A stretch of DNA of 64,000 bases, from assembly GCA_951812925.1 (NCBI GenBank), contig OX638368.1:156164492-156228491 (forward strand), written 5' to 3'. Source of the DNA: Calliopum simillimum (taxonomy: Eukaryota > Arthropoda > Insecta > Diptera > Lauxaniidae). Under the pieces are notes generated by a model. It searched no databases. It was given only the letters and a program-made list of their open reading frames with translations, and was not told where the DNA came from. Positions 48,843 through 61,369 of the stretch are shown here, piece after piece (position 1 is the first letter of the stretch; every line of letters begins with the position of its first letter). The translations under genes and the position numbers were made by a program.

Positions 48843-49779
48843 CTTCTCTGTACAAGATCATGAGGCTCACTAGCGCCGTCTGCAGTGAAAAATTGCCAAA
48901 TTGTTTTTAGTTGGTAACACACTCTGGTTTTGAGACATGCTACGTAAGCTACATTTAAAATTATGTCACTTGTATGCAAGCAATAAATTGTTCTGTCTAG
49001 TGATATGACGGTTAACCGAAAACAGTTTAATAATCGGTTATTTCAATTTACGATGTAATTGTATCGTTGATTCCATTTCGATAATAAAAAATAATTGTAA
49101 AAAAGATTAAATTTCAAAATTTTGTAAGATAATCAAAATATAATTCACGAAATAGATAAAATGAACTCAACAAAAAAATTACAATTTGTATCATAAGGAG
49201 TGGAACCGAAACGTCTTTTAACGGTGATATTGAATTTGATGTACCATCAAGTCCTTGGCCCGCAAACGCAAAAGAAATAGTAATGACTTCACATATTGTC
49301 AAAATGAACTAAGCTTTTTCCTCAATGCGCTCGAGTACTGAAATTGAAATCCAATCTGGTTAACGCCTGGGAAGATATGAATTCCATATACCCTAAACTT
49401 TACAATATTTCACAAAAATATTGGTTTTTCATTAGTAGTTCTGTACCAGCAGAGCGCCTTTTTTCCATAACCAGTGCAACTGCTATGGCAAAAGAAACCG
49501 ATTAACAACTATTCTCTTATCAAAACATTTGCTTTTTTTAAAAATACCGTTTAATCGGTTAATTACTTGCAATCAGTAATGCTTACATGCAATTAATCAT
49601 AGGATTTATTAATCGATTAATAACTTTTTTTTCCCAACACTTGTTTTCCTTATTTCCAGAACTTCTAGCTCTAAGAACATAATACGGGCTGATCCTATGT
49701 TGGGAACTTTACATTCGTAAGCATATTTTTTAATCCTGTAGGTGCTGTGAGTGTTAAATTTTCAAACTTCCTGCATTAG

Positions 49780-50465
49780 TTAGTAACACTTTGAGAGTAC
49801 TTAGAGTAGGAATACTGGACTCTCCATTAGAGATGTGGGTAAAAAAGTATGTATATCGCCCGGAATCGTACAGAAGGTTTGCAGAAAAAAAGGTTTTCTA
49901 TCATATGCAATACTACTGGTATCAAATAGGAATGATAAGCAAAACACATACCTGCTCACAAAAGCTCTACGACCGCTTTGTAGACAATTTTGAATTCAAT
50001 TTAATGGACGACGCAACTTACGTCAAAGAAGAAAGGCGATGTTGCGCCAAATTTAAAGCAAAAAAAAAAGTTGACAAGTTTGCAAAAAAATATTTGGTTT
50101 GGCAAGCAATTTGTACATGCTGTTCGAAGACCTTAGTATTTGTCACAACTTGTATAATTAACCAACAAATTTATGTGAAAGAGTGCAAACAGAAACGCCT
50201 TCATGAAAATCTTGTGTTATTTTGGCCAGATTTGGCGAGTTTTCACTGGGGCCATGAATTAGTATGAAGAGAATGGGGTCAATGTTGTACCGAAAAATCC
50301 AAATCCTCCAAATTGCCCTGAGCTTCAGCCGATTGGAAAATACTGGGCTATAATGAACAGAAAATTGCTAAAAACGAAGCAAGTCGTCAAAAATTAATAG
50401 AAACTTAAACAAAAATGGAACAAGGTATCATCCCAGATCACCTAAAGTGATGTGCAGGTGTTAAT
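49780..50465 (+). pseudogene. Tc1-like transposase pseudogene
   Basis: A 158-codon frame (49791-50267) reads, after a weakly conserved start, EFNLMDDATYVK (first catalytic Asp region), KKYLVWQAIC, INQQIYVKECKQKRL and VLFWPDLASFHW (second catalytic Asp). A one-base shift near 50260 moves the rest into another frame: NGVNVVPKNPNPPNCPELQP then IGKYWAIMNRKL. The third catalytic acidic residue, expected in RPIE-W, is Gly (PIGKYW). The DNA-binding half is degraded, and there are later stops. It is therefore an inactive Tc1/mariner-superfamily transposase. No inverted ends were recognised around it. The motif set is clear; the subgroup is not assigned. Confidence 0.85.
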
Positions 50466-51386
50466 TCAAAGTTGCGATATTTTGCATATATCTCAACCAA
50501 ATCAGCAAACCTTTTAATTTTCTTAAAGATATACCCTTGAGCTCCAAAAAATGAATTACTTTCTTTTTTTTGGTCAGACTACTTTTTTTCGTGTTCATGT
50601 CTTAGAAGCATCAGCCAAATTATGTATTTTGTTCTCTTAACTTCAAAATCCCTTTTCTAGCATTGCAATTGATGTGAAGATCAAGCGACCCGAGATATAA
50701 TTTTATTTTTAACCCTTTCATGCCCATTGTTGCCTATAGGCAACATTGTATATTTGCGCTAAAAACTCCGTTATTTTCTAATTTTTTCGCTTATTACGAA
50801 TTTTGTTCAATAGTTTGATATATGTTGCTTGCTTAGTAATAGATTTGCCTCCATAAGCATTAATAGTTATCATTTGAATAATGTTCTTTGCTATGTCCAT
50901 ACGTGGGAAAAAAATATGCAATAAGTGGATGCATAATTTTATAAAATTTAAAATCAATATATAAATAAATTTGGACCAAAAAGGACATAAAATAACTAAA
51001 AACATGTAAGAGAATCAGAAAAATAAAACAATTGCACAAAGAAGGTCTTAGTTGTTCCTCAGTAATTTTCTAAAGTCAATGTTGCCTATAGGCAATATAT
51101 TTCGAATACTTTTATGTTTCGCATTCGGGATGCTTTCCACGGCTAAAAATCATAAAAATATGCGAGTTTGATTGGGAGTGGACCTTAAAAAAGCAAAATA
51201 TAGTAAATTTTCAGAATAATATTGAAAAAACCCCACAGCAACCCATTGACAGAGGTGAAAATATTGAAGTGAATTTTCTGGAGAGGATAATCCGAAGACA
51301 TGGAAAATGACTTTGAACAAAAATAGAAAACGAGATTTTTGATAAAATCAATTTGGAAATTTTAAAATGAGTTGGGGTAATTCCAT

Positions 51387-51794
51387 GGTAACTCGCGTTA
51401 CAATTAGAACATTTTTTAAGAGTTTAATGGAGCTTTTGAGGCTCAGCCTTTGGATTAACTAATAAAATTGGATTCATTATAAACAAAATACTTTGTTCTA
51501 GTTGTAAATTAGTTAAAATTTTCCGTGATAGCTTAATATTTAACCAGTAAAATAGTGAATAGTGCTGGTAACTCGCGTTACCATTTTTGGACAACATGTT
51601 CAGAGCGTAAATTTCTTTCGCAAGTTTCTGCGAAATTTTACCCACAAATTTCTTTAAATTAGACATAAATAAAGGTAGCAGGATATCAATAAGTATTTAT
51701 TTATTAGAAAAAACAATATTAATTGGTGTTTTTTAAAATAATGCAAAAATTATGTGGTAACTCGCGTTACAAAAAAATTGGTAACTCGCGTTAC
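51387..51794 (+). repeat. four exact copies of GGTAACTCGCGTTAC
   Basis: Copies at 51387, 51567, 51756 and 51780, all in the same orientation, each with GTAAC/GTTAC half-palindromes around TCGC. They lie within the piggyBac-like element and are separated by unrelated AT-rich sequence, so they are not a tandem array. Confidence 0.9.
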
Positions 51795-52513
51795 TATTGA
51801 TTTTTAGACCAATGCAGAGGGCCTTTTTAAGTTCATAGGTATAAAAATTAAAATTGGGTCAAAATACAAGAATAATAAAGAACTACTTCTGGCTTTTATG
51901 CACAGGAACCAAAACTAGATCAAAATTTAATAATTGTTTTACTAAGTCTATTATATCGCGATTGAAATTATTTATGGCTTAAATACAGATGGTATATTAT
52001 CATCACAACTATTACTGTCACCACCAGATTCATAACTTTCCTCGCAGAAGTACCGTTTTATTTTTATGACCGTTTTTACTTCTTCTGATGTGCAGACATT
52101 AACTAAAAAACGCGACAATAACCAATTGCAATGTCCAATCTTAATTTTGACACTAAATGGTAATGTTTCTTCAATTAAACATTAGTTTGGATATAGTTGA
52201 AGGTTGAAAAGAAACGAGAAATTTTTCAATACCTTGTCCACATTTACATGGAAATACCCGTTGGTGTTTCAGGAATTTTATATGACTTCTGTCTGTAAGT
52301 TGGAGAGGAACCATTTGAATCATTTTGATTAGGAATATATTCAGGCATTGTCCTACATTCGACCTCCAACATTTCCAAACATTAAAATTTCAAAGTGTTT
52401 TTCGATAATGATTTTACTTCTAATGATCGAATTATAAGATAAACGTTTCTTAGGAGCACTGCTGTGTACAGAATTTGATCTTGGGGAGAGGGGTTTTCAC
52501 ATAAAAAAAACGA

Positions 52514-52708
52514 ATGGGAACTATACTGAATACTAAATTTGTGAAGTTTTATATGGGTAAACATTCTTCCCGGGGAGTTGAACTTCCAAAACCTGAGCGC
52601 ATGGAAGGTATTGATCTTTGCGATATGTTGCTGGAACTATACGCGCTTAACCATCGTTCCAAGAAATGGTTTCTGCGCATAGTATCTCGGTGCATAAATG
52701 TGTTGTAA
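52514..52708 (+). pseudogene. piggyBac-type transposase, C-terminal fragment
   Basis: The open frame contains GVELPKPERMEGIDLCDMLL, then ELYALNHRSKKWFLRIVSRC and INVL before a stop. The pattern GVDL-D-LL--Y----RSKKW is the conserved end of the piggyBac (DDE_Tnp_1_7) catalytic domain. The three catalytic Asp residues and the Cys-rich tail are not present, so it is a fragment. It sits inside the TTAA-flanked element on the plus strand, which supports both calls. Confidence 0.85.
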
Positions 52709-52709
52709 A

Positions 52710-52765
52710 TATTTTATCTGAATATTTATTTGAATATTTATTTTATTTGAATATTTATTTTGAAC
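52710..52765. repeat. short tandem repeat GAATATTTATTT
   Basis: Three to four units of TGAATATTTATTT-type sequence with small length changes, immediately after the transposase fragment stop codon. Confidence 0.8.
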
Positions 52766-55700
52766 CACCACATATAAGAATAGTTTACAATATTAAGTTT
52801 GCTTATATACTAAAGATTACAAGGTGTGATTGATTCCTTATTCCTACATTCTGTAGCTCAAGGAGCTAGTATAGAATGCAGTATAAATGTAGTTAAAACT
52901 AAATATTAAATATTTTTTCTAAAGAATAAAGCATTTTTGGACGAGAAAAATAAATTTTATAATCTTTTGTCATAAGAAGCATCCATCAAATTTCGACATT
53001 TGCATCAACTTTTATTTTGTTTAAAAAATTTTTACATTAAGTATTAAAAAATATATGAATAATTTTTTTTAAACTAAAGGACAAACAAAAAGCCTGAAAA
53101 AAATATTGCACTAAGTATATTGCACATTATTCAAGCCTCTTGGTTGTCTGGTAACTCATACTTGAGTATAAGGCCAATATGCAATGACTTTTATCTCTTT
53201 CCAAGACACTCCTGTTTGAGTTCCTACTCCAAAGACCTTTTCCAGGCGACTTTTGATTTACCTTTCTAAGCTGCCTTGTGGATGCCACTCAAGTGCTCTA
53301 AATTTCGCTGTTTGGTCTTCGGATCTCTTTTAGGTGTAATTCAGAGTTTGGGAAGGTGCATAAAAGAGGCAGAAGCAGATAGCTATTCTACCACAGAGAT
53401 ATAAAATATGGTAAAACAGGAACTTTCAGTTCGATATAGCTGATGAACTACTGCAACACTGCGAATAGAAAAGCACTTACACACAAGAGAGCAAAGTTGT
53501 CACCTGCTCCAGCTAAAACCTCTTCAAACTTCTATTATAACTTTACACTATGGACCCTGAAAACCTATTGAGACTTCAGCACAGTATATATTGGAGAAAA
53601 TGGGTATCAAATTGTAAAAAACTTTCTATTCAAATTCAATACAAAAACAGCATTGTTCATTAATTCTATTTACAAAGTTTACCAGCAATGCCCAATGTTG
53701 CCTATAGGCAACATCTTCCAGAGAACGAAATAGGATATGCAGGACCTTGAAATTAATACCATTTGTTCTATATTTGCAACTGTATAGCCTCAAAAAAATT
53801 TTAAGTCCCCCCAAATTAATTCGGGCATGAAAGGGTTAATAGTCTATTCACAGTGACGAACAATTTGAATTTTATATAAAATTTTGAACATAACTGGATA
53901 AGACAGAGTTGTGTGCTTAGGTGTGGCGTACCTTATTTTCAAGAGACTCATATTAAACCTTCAGAAATCCATTCTTAATTATTTTTCCAAATGCAAACGT
54001 AGTGGCCATTGCGTCGCATAAATTGTATTTTCTAGCCTGGCAATTAAATTCGATAGTAAAACTTTTTGTTTGATGTCTAAATGGTAAATCATGCAAATTC
54101 GTACCTAAGTACACTAATGAGGGAATTTTCTAATTAAAACGAAAAAAACCAATTTTATCTTTTATCTATAGCAAGAGCGCATACGAGTACCTCGACCCGT
54201 ATAAAGTGCTAAATATTGTAGTGTGTCTCACCACCAAAGCATGAAATACGAACCATCATCCATCCATTAGCACTTATTCACAAAAACTAAAACTTTGAAA
54301 ATTACTTATAATTTTATTATCTATTTATGTATGTGTGTAAGCGTGTATGTACGAGTATGTATGAAAGTGAAATAATGTGCGTGCGGGCGAATGTTACAAA
54401 TATTTACGAAATATTTATTAAATAAATAATTCACTTGATAATAAATATTATGCGACTTAAGTGTACTTTTGTGCCATAGTGTTGCTGTTGTTGCCAATAC
54501 AATTATCTAACTATCTATCTCTCTCTCTTTTGGGCAACTTTTATATGGGATGTATCCATGTATGTGCCCACCCCTCTGTTGTCTTTATTCAAATGAAATG
54601 GAGTATTTTCAATAGCGCACCTGAGGTGCAAATTAAGTCAATATCTACATTTTTGTTGTATTGTATCACCACCATTTGGTTTCTGAACAGGCTGATGATA
54701 ATTTTGTTTTTGTAATTATAACTATTGTTGTAGCTCGTTCTTGTTGTTGATATCTATATTTATAAATTTATCTATTTTGTGTTGTTATTGGTATCGATGC
54801 AGATACATAGATAAGAGGCTTTGTATAATAACACTGATAATGACGATAATAATGATAAATGTTATTTATAGTAATTGATACCATATTTTGTGCTACGTTT
54901 CGAGTTTTTTATTTTTCCAAATAAAATACATATTGGAATAATACATAAGTATCTACATATTAATTTAATCCCCAAGAAGCTAAGTATGTACCTACATGAT
55001 TTAACACAAAAACAAAAAAACCAAGCAAACTAACACAAGTGATACAATTTATACTGTTTGAAAATTGAGATATTCATTTTAGATTTCCGTTAAAAATATA
55101 AATTAGCACTACTATCAAGTTTTGAAGAGGACATTGTTTGTTTAAGTGCCCTCTACATATGCACCACATTTCAAACATCTGCGTCAATTAGTTTCAGAGA
55201 TATGACGAACTGTGTTTAGTGCGGGGAATGCCTAATTTTTCAACACATACATATGTATAAGCAATATAAAATGCTTTTCCTTGAATTTTTAAACTTGAAA
55301 ACACTGCCACCGCCGCTGTCTTTATTTTCCAAATGCAGTTAACGCTGTCAAATATGAAAACGCCATCATATTTTAGATTTGGAAATAATTTCTTTCAACA
55401 GACAACGCCGCAGTAATTCTCTAGAGTTAAAAGCCGAAATAAAAGCGCACCTCACTCACAAATGTTGACACGTTTAAGTAAAACAAAAACTTTTCACATT
55501 GGGGATTTACATTTCTGGCTAAAATACAAAAAGCGCTCTTAAGGAAAAGTTTGCTGTGTATTTTGAAAACTTATGAAAAACAAACAACAAAAGAAAATCG
55601 TCAGAATATAAAGAAAAAATCATGAAAATATTGGGACGAAACTTAATACTCAAAAAAAAAAAAACCACATATTCAAGTTTTGAGAGAAAAATTTCTTTAA

Positions 55701-55900
55701 AACAAAGCGTGCAAACTTAAACAAAATTTACAAAAAAAAAAAAAAAACAAAACTTTAATTTTAGATAAGTTTTTAGTAGCTATATTTCCAAAAAAAAAAA
55801 TAAATTAAAAGTTATATTTGAGTATTTATTGAAAGTTTCTTTGTATTTTTTGTCTTTGTGTTCCTCTTCTGATTATAATTTGAATCAACAAATACTTATA

Positions 55901-56671
55901 GGGCACCTGATGCTATTGTGGTATAGTTTTCAATGTGTTATGGTCGCATATCTCCGATTTGGGAAAGAACCTGCGAAAGTCACTGCTTTTATCCTGTCAG
56001 AAAACATGAAAAAGCAGGGATGTGTTGCTGTCATGAACCAAACAAAATTTTTCCGATGTCAGTTGAACGAAACGTAAATCGCGTGTGGTTGATGTAATTT
56101 TGCAAAAAAATTTTGTAAAGAAAAAGTTGCTTTTTGGTGAAGTTCAATTTATATTCAATTAAAGTAAGTGAAAAATATTGCGAAGTAAGTGTTTAACTAT
56201 CTATATTCACAAAGTTTCCAATTTAATTTTTACAATTTTGTAATTTCTAAAAATTGGCCAGTGTGGTATAGTTTGGCTTCGCTAATGTGGTATATGAACA
56301 TTTCTTGATATTCTTTACATTATTTGATGGCTGTTTACTTTTTAATAAGAACTATGAGTTTGAAAAACAATGTAAATGTTATTATGAACTTATTTCATGC
56401 CTTTCGAACTTTATGTTTGGTTGTATGGTTTCCAGTATAACACATTGACCTACTTATATCTATCACAATACTTGCCAACTTTTTGAAAACAGCTTATTTG
56501 ACTTTTTTCAGATTTTGCTCAAAAACTTTTTTTTAAGGAAATTGCCCACATTTTATTAAAATATATTCTGTAGCCAACACTTCAATCATCAGTATAAAAA
56601 AATTTGGCTAAAACGGTTTTCTTTCAAATTCCACCTAAACATTAGGTAAACCACAATAGCATCAGTTCCCC
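55901..56671. mobile_element. 771-bp element with TATA flanks and TGTGGTATA motifs
   Basis: Inverted ends GGGCACCTGATGCTATTGTG (left) and the near-complement at 56650-56671 lie next to TATA on both sides. The end motif TGTGGTATA recurs inside at 56262 and 56286 in addition to 55917. The plus-strand ORF overlapping the left end has no recognised domain. It is probably non-autonomous. Confidence 0.75.
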
Positions 56672-57086
56672 TATACATTGATAATACTTTGTGATGAAGG
56701 AACAATATTCGTTTCCAGCATATTCTGGTTCAAAACACATATTTGGCATATTTTTTATCACTTTTGAATATCTAACCGATATTTGTTCGATATCGTCATA
56801 GTCATAGTCATAGTTTTTCTTTTGGAATATTGTCAAGATTGATAGAAATGAGAATTGGTGAGAAGCGTTCACTGTTTCATGGAATAAAGGCAGCTGATTC
56901 GTATCGACAACTGTCAGTCAAAACAGCGACATCTAAGTGAGATTCAGTTTTTCAGAAAAATACTCTTTTCATCGATTTAGATTAGCGGTTCTGTGGAAAA
57001 TTTCGTCCGATAGACTGCATGTAATTTCGTAAAATAATTATTACCACTTACACAATATGACTACTGAGAATATCACAGACAATAGG

Positions 57087-59010
57087 CGTGTTTCTTCTGA
57101 CGGGTATATACAATTGTGGATATTTTTAAATTGCGATAACTCATGAACAGTGAGTCGCACAATAAAAACACTCAGGAACTTTTTTATGGAGAATCACATT
57201 CTCTACAAAAAATTTTCATTTTATTTTTAAAAAAATTTACCTTTTAGGAGTTATTATGGCCAAGCGCCGATAAACTGCAAAAAATCACATTTTTTTAAAT
57301 AACTTCTAAATAACTATTATTTTTTTTTTATTTGTAGAGCATGTAGTTCTCCCTGAAAAAGACTCTTGGACTTTTTAGCGTAGGGGAGACTGGGGCACAT
57401 TTGACACTAAATTTTCAAAGACCTGTATCTTTGCAAATTACTACACGATCTTAATACTCTTTACTGTTTCTGAGACATTGATTATTTAAGATGAAAACCA
57501 AGAAAAAAAAAATTTCAAAAAAACTGCATTAAGAGTCCTTTTTTAAATTTTTTCAAAAAAAGTCATTTTGTCAAATGTGCCCCAGGTACGGGGCACATTT
57601 GACATTGCAAGGGGCACATTTGACACTCACAAAAATAACACAGAAACATTAAACAAAACATTCATACATACATTTTTTTCATATAAATACAAATTATAAG
57701 TATGTATGTACTAACGAAGACTTATTTTATATATAAGTGTGAGAAGTCGATGTCAAATACGTATTTAGTGCGTGAACGTGAAGTTGAGGCTGGATTTGTT
57801 TGAGTTGGTAATTTAAACTCAATTACACTCTTTAAAGCCAGGCACACATCTTCCACTTCCGGTTTTATAAAAACCCAATTCAATGGTGAAACTCTTCTCA
57901 AATAACTGATCTTGTATCAAGTATAGCTAATTACTTCTACAATATCTCCCACATAAAAAATGGGTTTTTGGATTTTTCGCCAAATTTCCCAAGGACAATA
58001 TATAAGTATAAAGTACAATTTCCAACAACACCCCTAATGAGAACATCAACATAAAATGTTAGGTAAGAGCCAGTTTGATGGAAATTTCTTTGGTCTGGAT
58101 TTTGGGCAACACCATCGTCAAGATATCTGCAGCGCTTTCACATGATGATGGGAATACTTCCAGTCAATTTGATAATTATTAAAAACTTCGCATACATGAT
58201 GAACTTTGATGTCAATATGTTTACTTCGGGAATTCATCCATCCAGATTTTCAAATTAAAATAAGTGGTAGAGGTCCTGGAAAGCACCTATTCAAATATCT
58301 TGAATTGTAGATAAAACAAAAGTAACAAATCATATTAAATCAAATGAAATGGATTCTGTGTCGGAAGTCGGAGTTTCTCTCTAGTTTCCGATATTAGAAA
58401 TAGCGTATTTAACTTTTTTTTCATCGCCATCGCGTCTGTTCGTCTTCATTTTATAATGGTATACCATATCTTTAAAAAGATAACACTAGAAAATCTTCTA
58501 AAATACACAATCGCATATGTCTGGACGAACGTCAAATGTGCCCCTTCGACAAAAGTCAAATGTGCCCCAATATCTCTTGAAGAATTAAAAATATTTTAAA
58601 ATTTAAACTATTTGACCTTGATAAAAAACACTTTTATTCTATTAATTGTAAAGGTTAGTGCTACCAAATTTTCATACTTACATCTAAAAAATAATACAAT
58701 TTTATTTGCAAAACCCTTACGAACAAGATGTCGAAAATTACAAAAAAATACACAAAAAGTTAAAAAAGCGTATTAGCGCGGGAGAAGTTGAAAGAGAACT
58801 ACCAAAGTTCATTACGTTGCTTCCACTCTAATTAGTTATGTTTCTGCATTTCAGGTTTTTGGTTCGAAAGGCGTGTTCACACCGAAAATGGCAAAGTCAA
58901 ATGTGCCCCGGTGTCAAATGTACCCCAGCTTACCCTACGACACACCGTTCATAAGTTATCGCAATTTGAAAATTATCACAATTATATACACGCGTCAAAA
59001 GAAACACGGC
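57087..59010. mobile_element. outer element with about 70-bp inverted ends, split by a nested element
   Basis: The left end GTGTTTCTTCTGACGGGTAT continues through AAATTGCGATAACTCATGAA to GAGTCG. The right end (58938-59010) is the inverse, CGACACACCGTTCATAAGTT to GTCAAAAGAAACACGG. Removing the nested 1.55-kb element leaves only about 370 bp, so the original was a miniature element. Non-coding. Confidence 0.8.
57383..58935. mobile_element. 1.55-kb element with eight GGGGCACATTTGAC motifs
   Basis: Inverted ends of about 25 bp (GGGGAGACTGGGGCACATTT and the complement of GGGTAAGCTGGGGTACATTT) are flanked by TA (57381-57382, 58936-58937). The motif GGGGCACATTTGAC occurs at about 57392, 57590 and 57611 (plus) and, inverted, at 57570, 58531, 58555, 58896 and 58913 (the last with one change), clustered toward both ends. 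The middle has no recognisable transposase. It is nested inside the element at 57087-59010. Confidence 0.85.
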
Positions 59011-61090
59011 TAATGTCGCTATGTCACCATTGTTTCAAATTCAAAATATGACAGCAGTTCTTACCCTACAGCTTTAAGTTGCATTTAAAGAAATTGGTAA
59101 GTAGTAACAGCAAAAAGTAGTTTTGTTATGGTACACAATTTATTCACAGTTTTTCTCAAAGATCTCTATTCTTTTCTATTTCCGCTCAAGTATGGAAACC
59201 CCAAATAAAGCTACTTACACACACACACAACTACGTTTTTTTTTTACTTGCATGAAAAACTGCATTAAATTTACGTCCCCTCTATTCCTTTACTACACAC
59301 ACAAGGACTAACTATACTATTAAGTACTCGTTTTTGCTACTTACATACACTCGACTATCGTGTGTGTGTGTGGGACAAAAGTTTTTCGCTTCTTTTGTTC
59401 TTGTGGCTGTTTTTGGGTGCGTTTGTCATTAGTTGGTTAAAATCAACACATGTTCAAGCGATTATCAAAATGTGGATTTCGTGTAGCGGGGGTCGGGAAA
59501 AGCCAATGTTTACAAATTTGTGTATAATTTTGTTAAAGCTGTTTTACAGTTGTTCCAGTGGTAGAAAACTTTTAAGTAAAGCAATAATTAAGTACTTAAA
59601 AACTTTTTTGGTTAGCAAGGATTTTTCTAAGGATTATGTTTTTGACTTTATGAGCCAAAGGGTAAAACTAAGGGAATTTTTGGAAAAAAAAACATTGCTT
59701 TTTTTTTTGAAAAATCACATATTGTTACGAAGTTTAGCTTTTAAATTATAGTTATAGTTATGAAAATCACAACTTATAACAATCTCTTTGAAAATGTCTT
59801 AATTATATTGGCACCAATGATTTAAGCACACTCTTTTTGACAGCATCTTTTTTACTGCGCTAACCGTAATCTTAATGCACTGCAATCAAAACAAAACTGA
59901 ACTGTTGTATAATATAATAGCAGGAAATTTACACTAAAGAACTTCCTTATGGCAAATAGAGTTATATTTCAACTTTAGGCAATTCAATATCCAATTCACT
60001 AATAACACAGCGGCCAATAATGGAAGCATTTTCCCCAAGATTCTAGTAGACGCTATTTCATCACATTTTAAATACATAGATATATTTTAGCCTCAGTTTT
60101 GAATAAGCTGCTGGCTTACTTACTTTGAAAAACCATGCACGGCATTATTTTGACTTTTACGTGTGAAGTTATTCCACTACCCTCACTGCGGTAATCAAAG
60201 CAAAAACAAGAAGCGTAAGATATCTATTTTTAGCACCAAATATTACGCAATAACGACAGCAAATAAATCTCAGTATTTTGTATTTAGTTCAATATAACAA
60301 CAATCTTGTTAACAAAGTTTCTAACAAATCCTTATGCGACTCACATTAACGTAAATCAATCGGACTTCACTACTACAAGCATACACAACACTTCGGAAAT
60401 CCTTTGTAACAACACATTTGGTTCAACTAATTCCTGGCTTAAAGAAAGCCTTAGAGCCAAATAGTTGTTGCAAGAACGACAACAACAATACCAACAACAA
60501 TAACAACAGCACTAACAACTAATACACAAATGTCAAACGATTAAACCCAAAGAAGGATTACCATTATTAGCAAAGGATTAAGGCAGTAATTCTTATTATT
60601 CTTTGATTTGCGTTCACATACATATTACATGTATCGTATTTGGGTTTATTTAATTTTCTACTTTATTTCAATCTAATAAATATGGCAGCATTGGCAGAAG
60701 ATAGAATGAAAGAAAGAAGTAGGCGAATAAATGAATAGTGATGGTTTCGCTCATTTCATGCATCGCGGTTCTGTAGCTAAGTATGTTGTAAAACCGATTA
60801 CTTTAGTTATCTTGCTAACAAATAGAGTTTGCGAAAAAAGCCAAACTTAAAAGACAGATCTCTTTCTTTTTAGTAGAAAATATTAAATTCCTACCACCGA
60901 AAGTGTAGATTTTGCAGCCCCTTTACTCATGGAAAATATGATTTTGCCAAGATATGGGAGATTCAAGCCTTTATCTGAAACGTTCTTCTACAAAGGATAA
61001 TGGTAAGTTGTCCAGATCATCTTCAATGCGTAATGGCGCGGATGATCTGAAGGCTGAAAAGGCATATTGTCAATTAATAGGTAAAACTCT

Positions 61091-61168
61091 TTAACCCTTT
61101 CGACCCGTCTGGGACAATATATCCCAATTTACATATGTATATTTTCCCAGCCGGGTCGAAAGGGTTAA
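61091..61168. mobile_element. 70-bp piggyBac-like miniature
   Basis: TTAA on both sides (61091-61094, 61165-61168). Inverted ends of 20 bp with one mismatch start CCCTTTCGACCCG and include CTGGGA, leaving a core of about 30 bp (CAATATATCCCAATTTACAT and following). The CCCTTTC start is shared with the 3.1-kb piggyBac-like element at 50709-53839, but the next bases differ. Confidence 0.9.
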
Positions 61169-61369
61169 GTGTATAGGAACTGTCAACAATACACATATTT
61201 GACCAGAAGTGAGTAGATGAGTAGTGCTTGTTTTCAATTGCAAAATTGAGGATACAAAAATACCGCTATAGTCTTCGTATCTATCAGCTTAAATCATTTT
61301 TTAGCCTAACAGGAGATTACACCATTTGATACTACTTTTTGGTGCTTTCCAGCGAATGAAGGAATAGAG

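Larger units (their letters stand above)
50709..53839. mobile_element. piggyBac-like element, 3.1 kb, TTAA-flanked
   Basis: TTAA at 50709-50712 and 53836-53839 flanks perfect 13-bp inverted ends CCCTTTCATGCCC / GGGCATGAAAGGG. TTAA duplication with a CCCTTT start is typical of piggyBac. Just inside both ends lies the perfect 16-bp palindrome GTTGCCTATAGGCAAC (50729-50744 and 53697-53712), with a third near-copy at 51081-51095. A C-terminal transposase piece is at 52514-52708. The remainder is not coding in any frame that I recognise, and a set of GGTAACTCGCGTTAC repeats at 51387-51794 may mark another inserted element. Confidence 0.92.

Noticed and set aside
9178..58935. CRISPR-like array from the spaced identical motifs
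   Set aside because: The motifs are 9-16 bp, irregularly spaced by tens to hundreds of bases, lie between inverted transposon ends and occur in eukaryotic intron DNA.
59362..59751. 129-codon plus-strand ORF with a hydrophobic start
   Set aside because: No family recognised and composition like the intron. The hydrophobic run comes from T-rich sequence, so it is not called.
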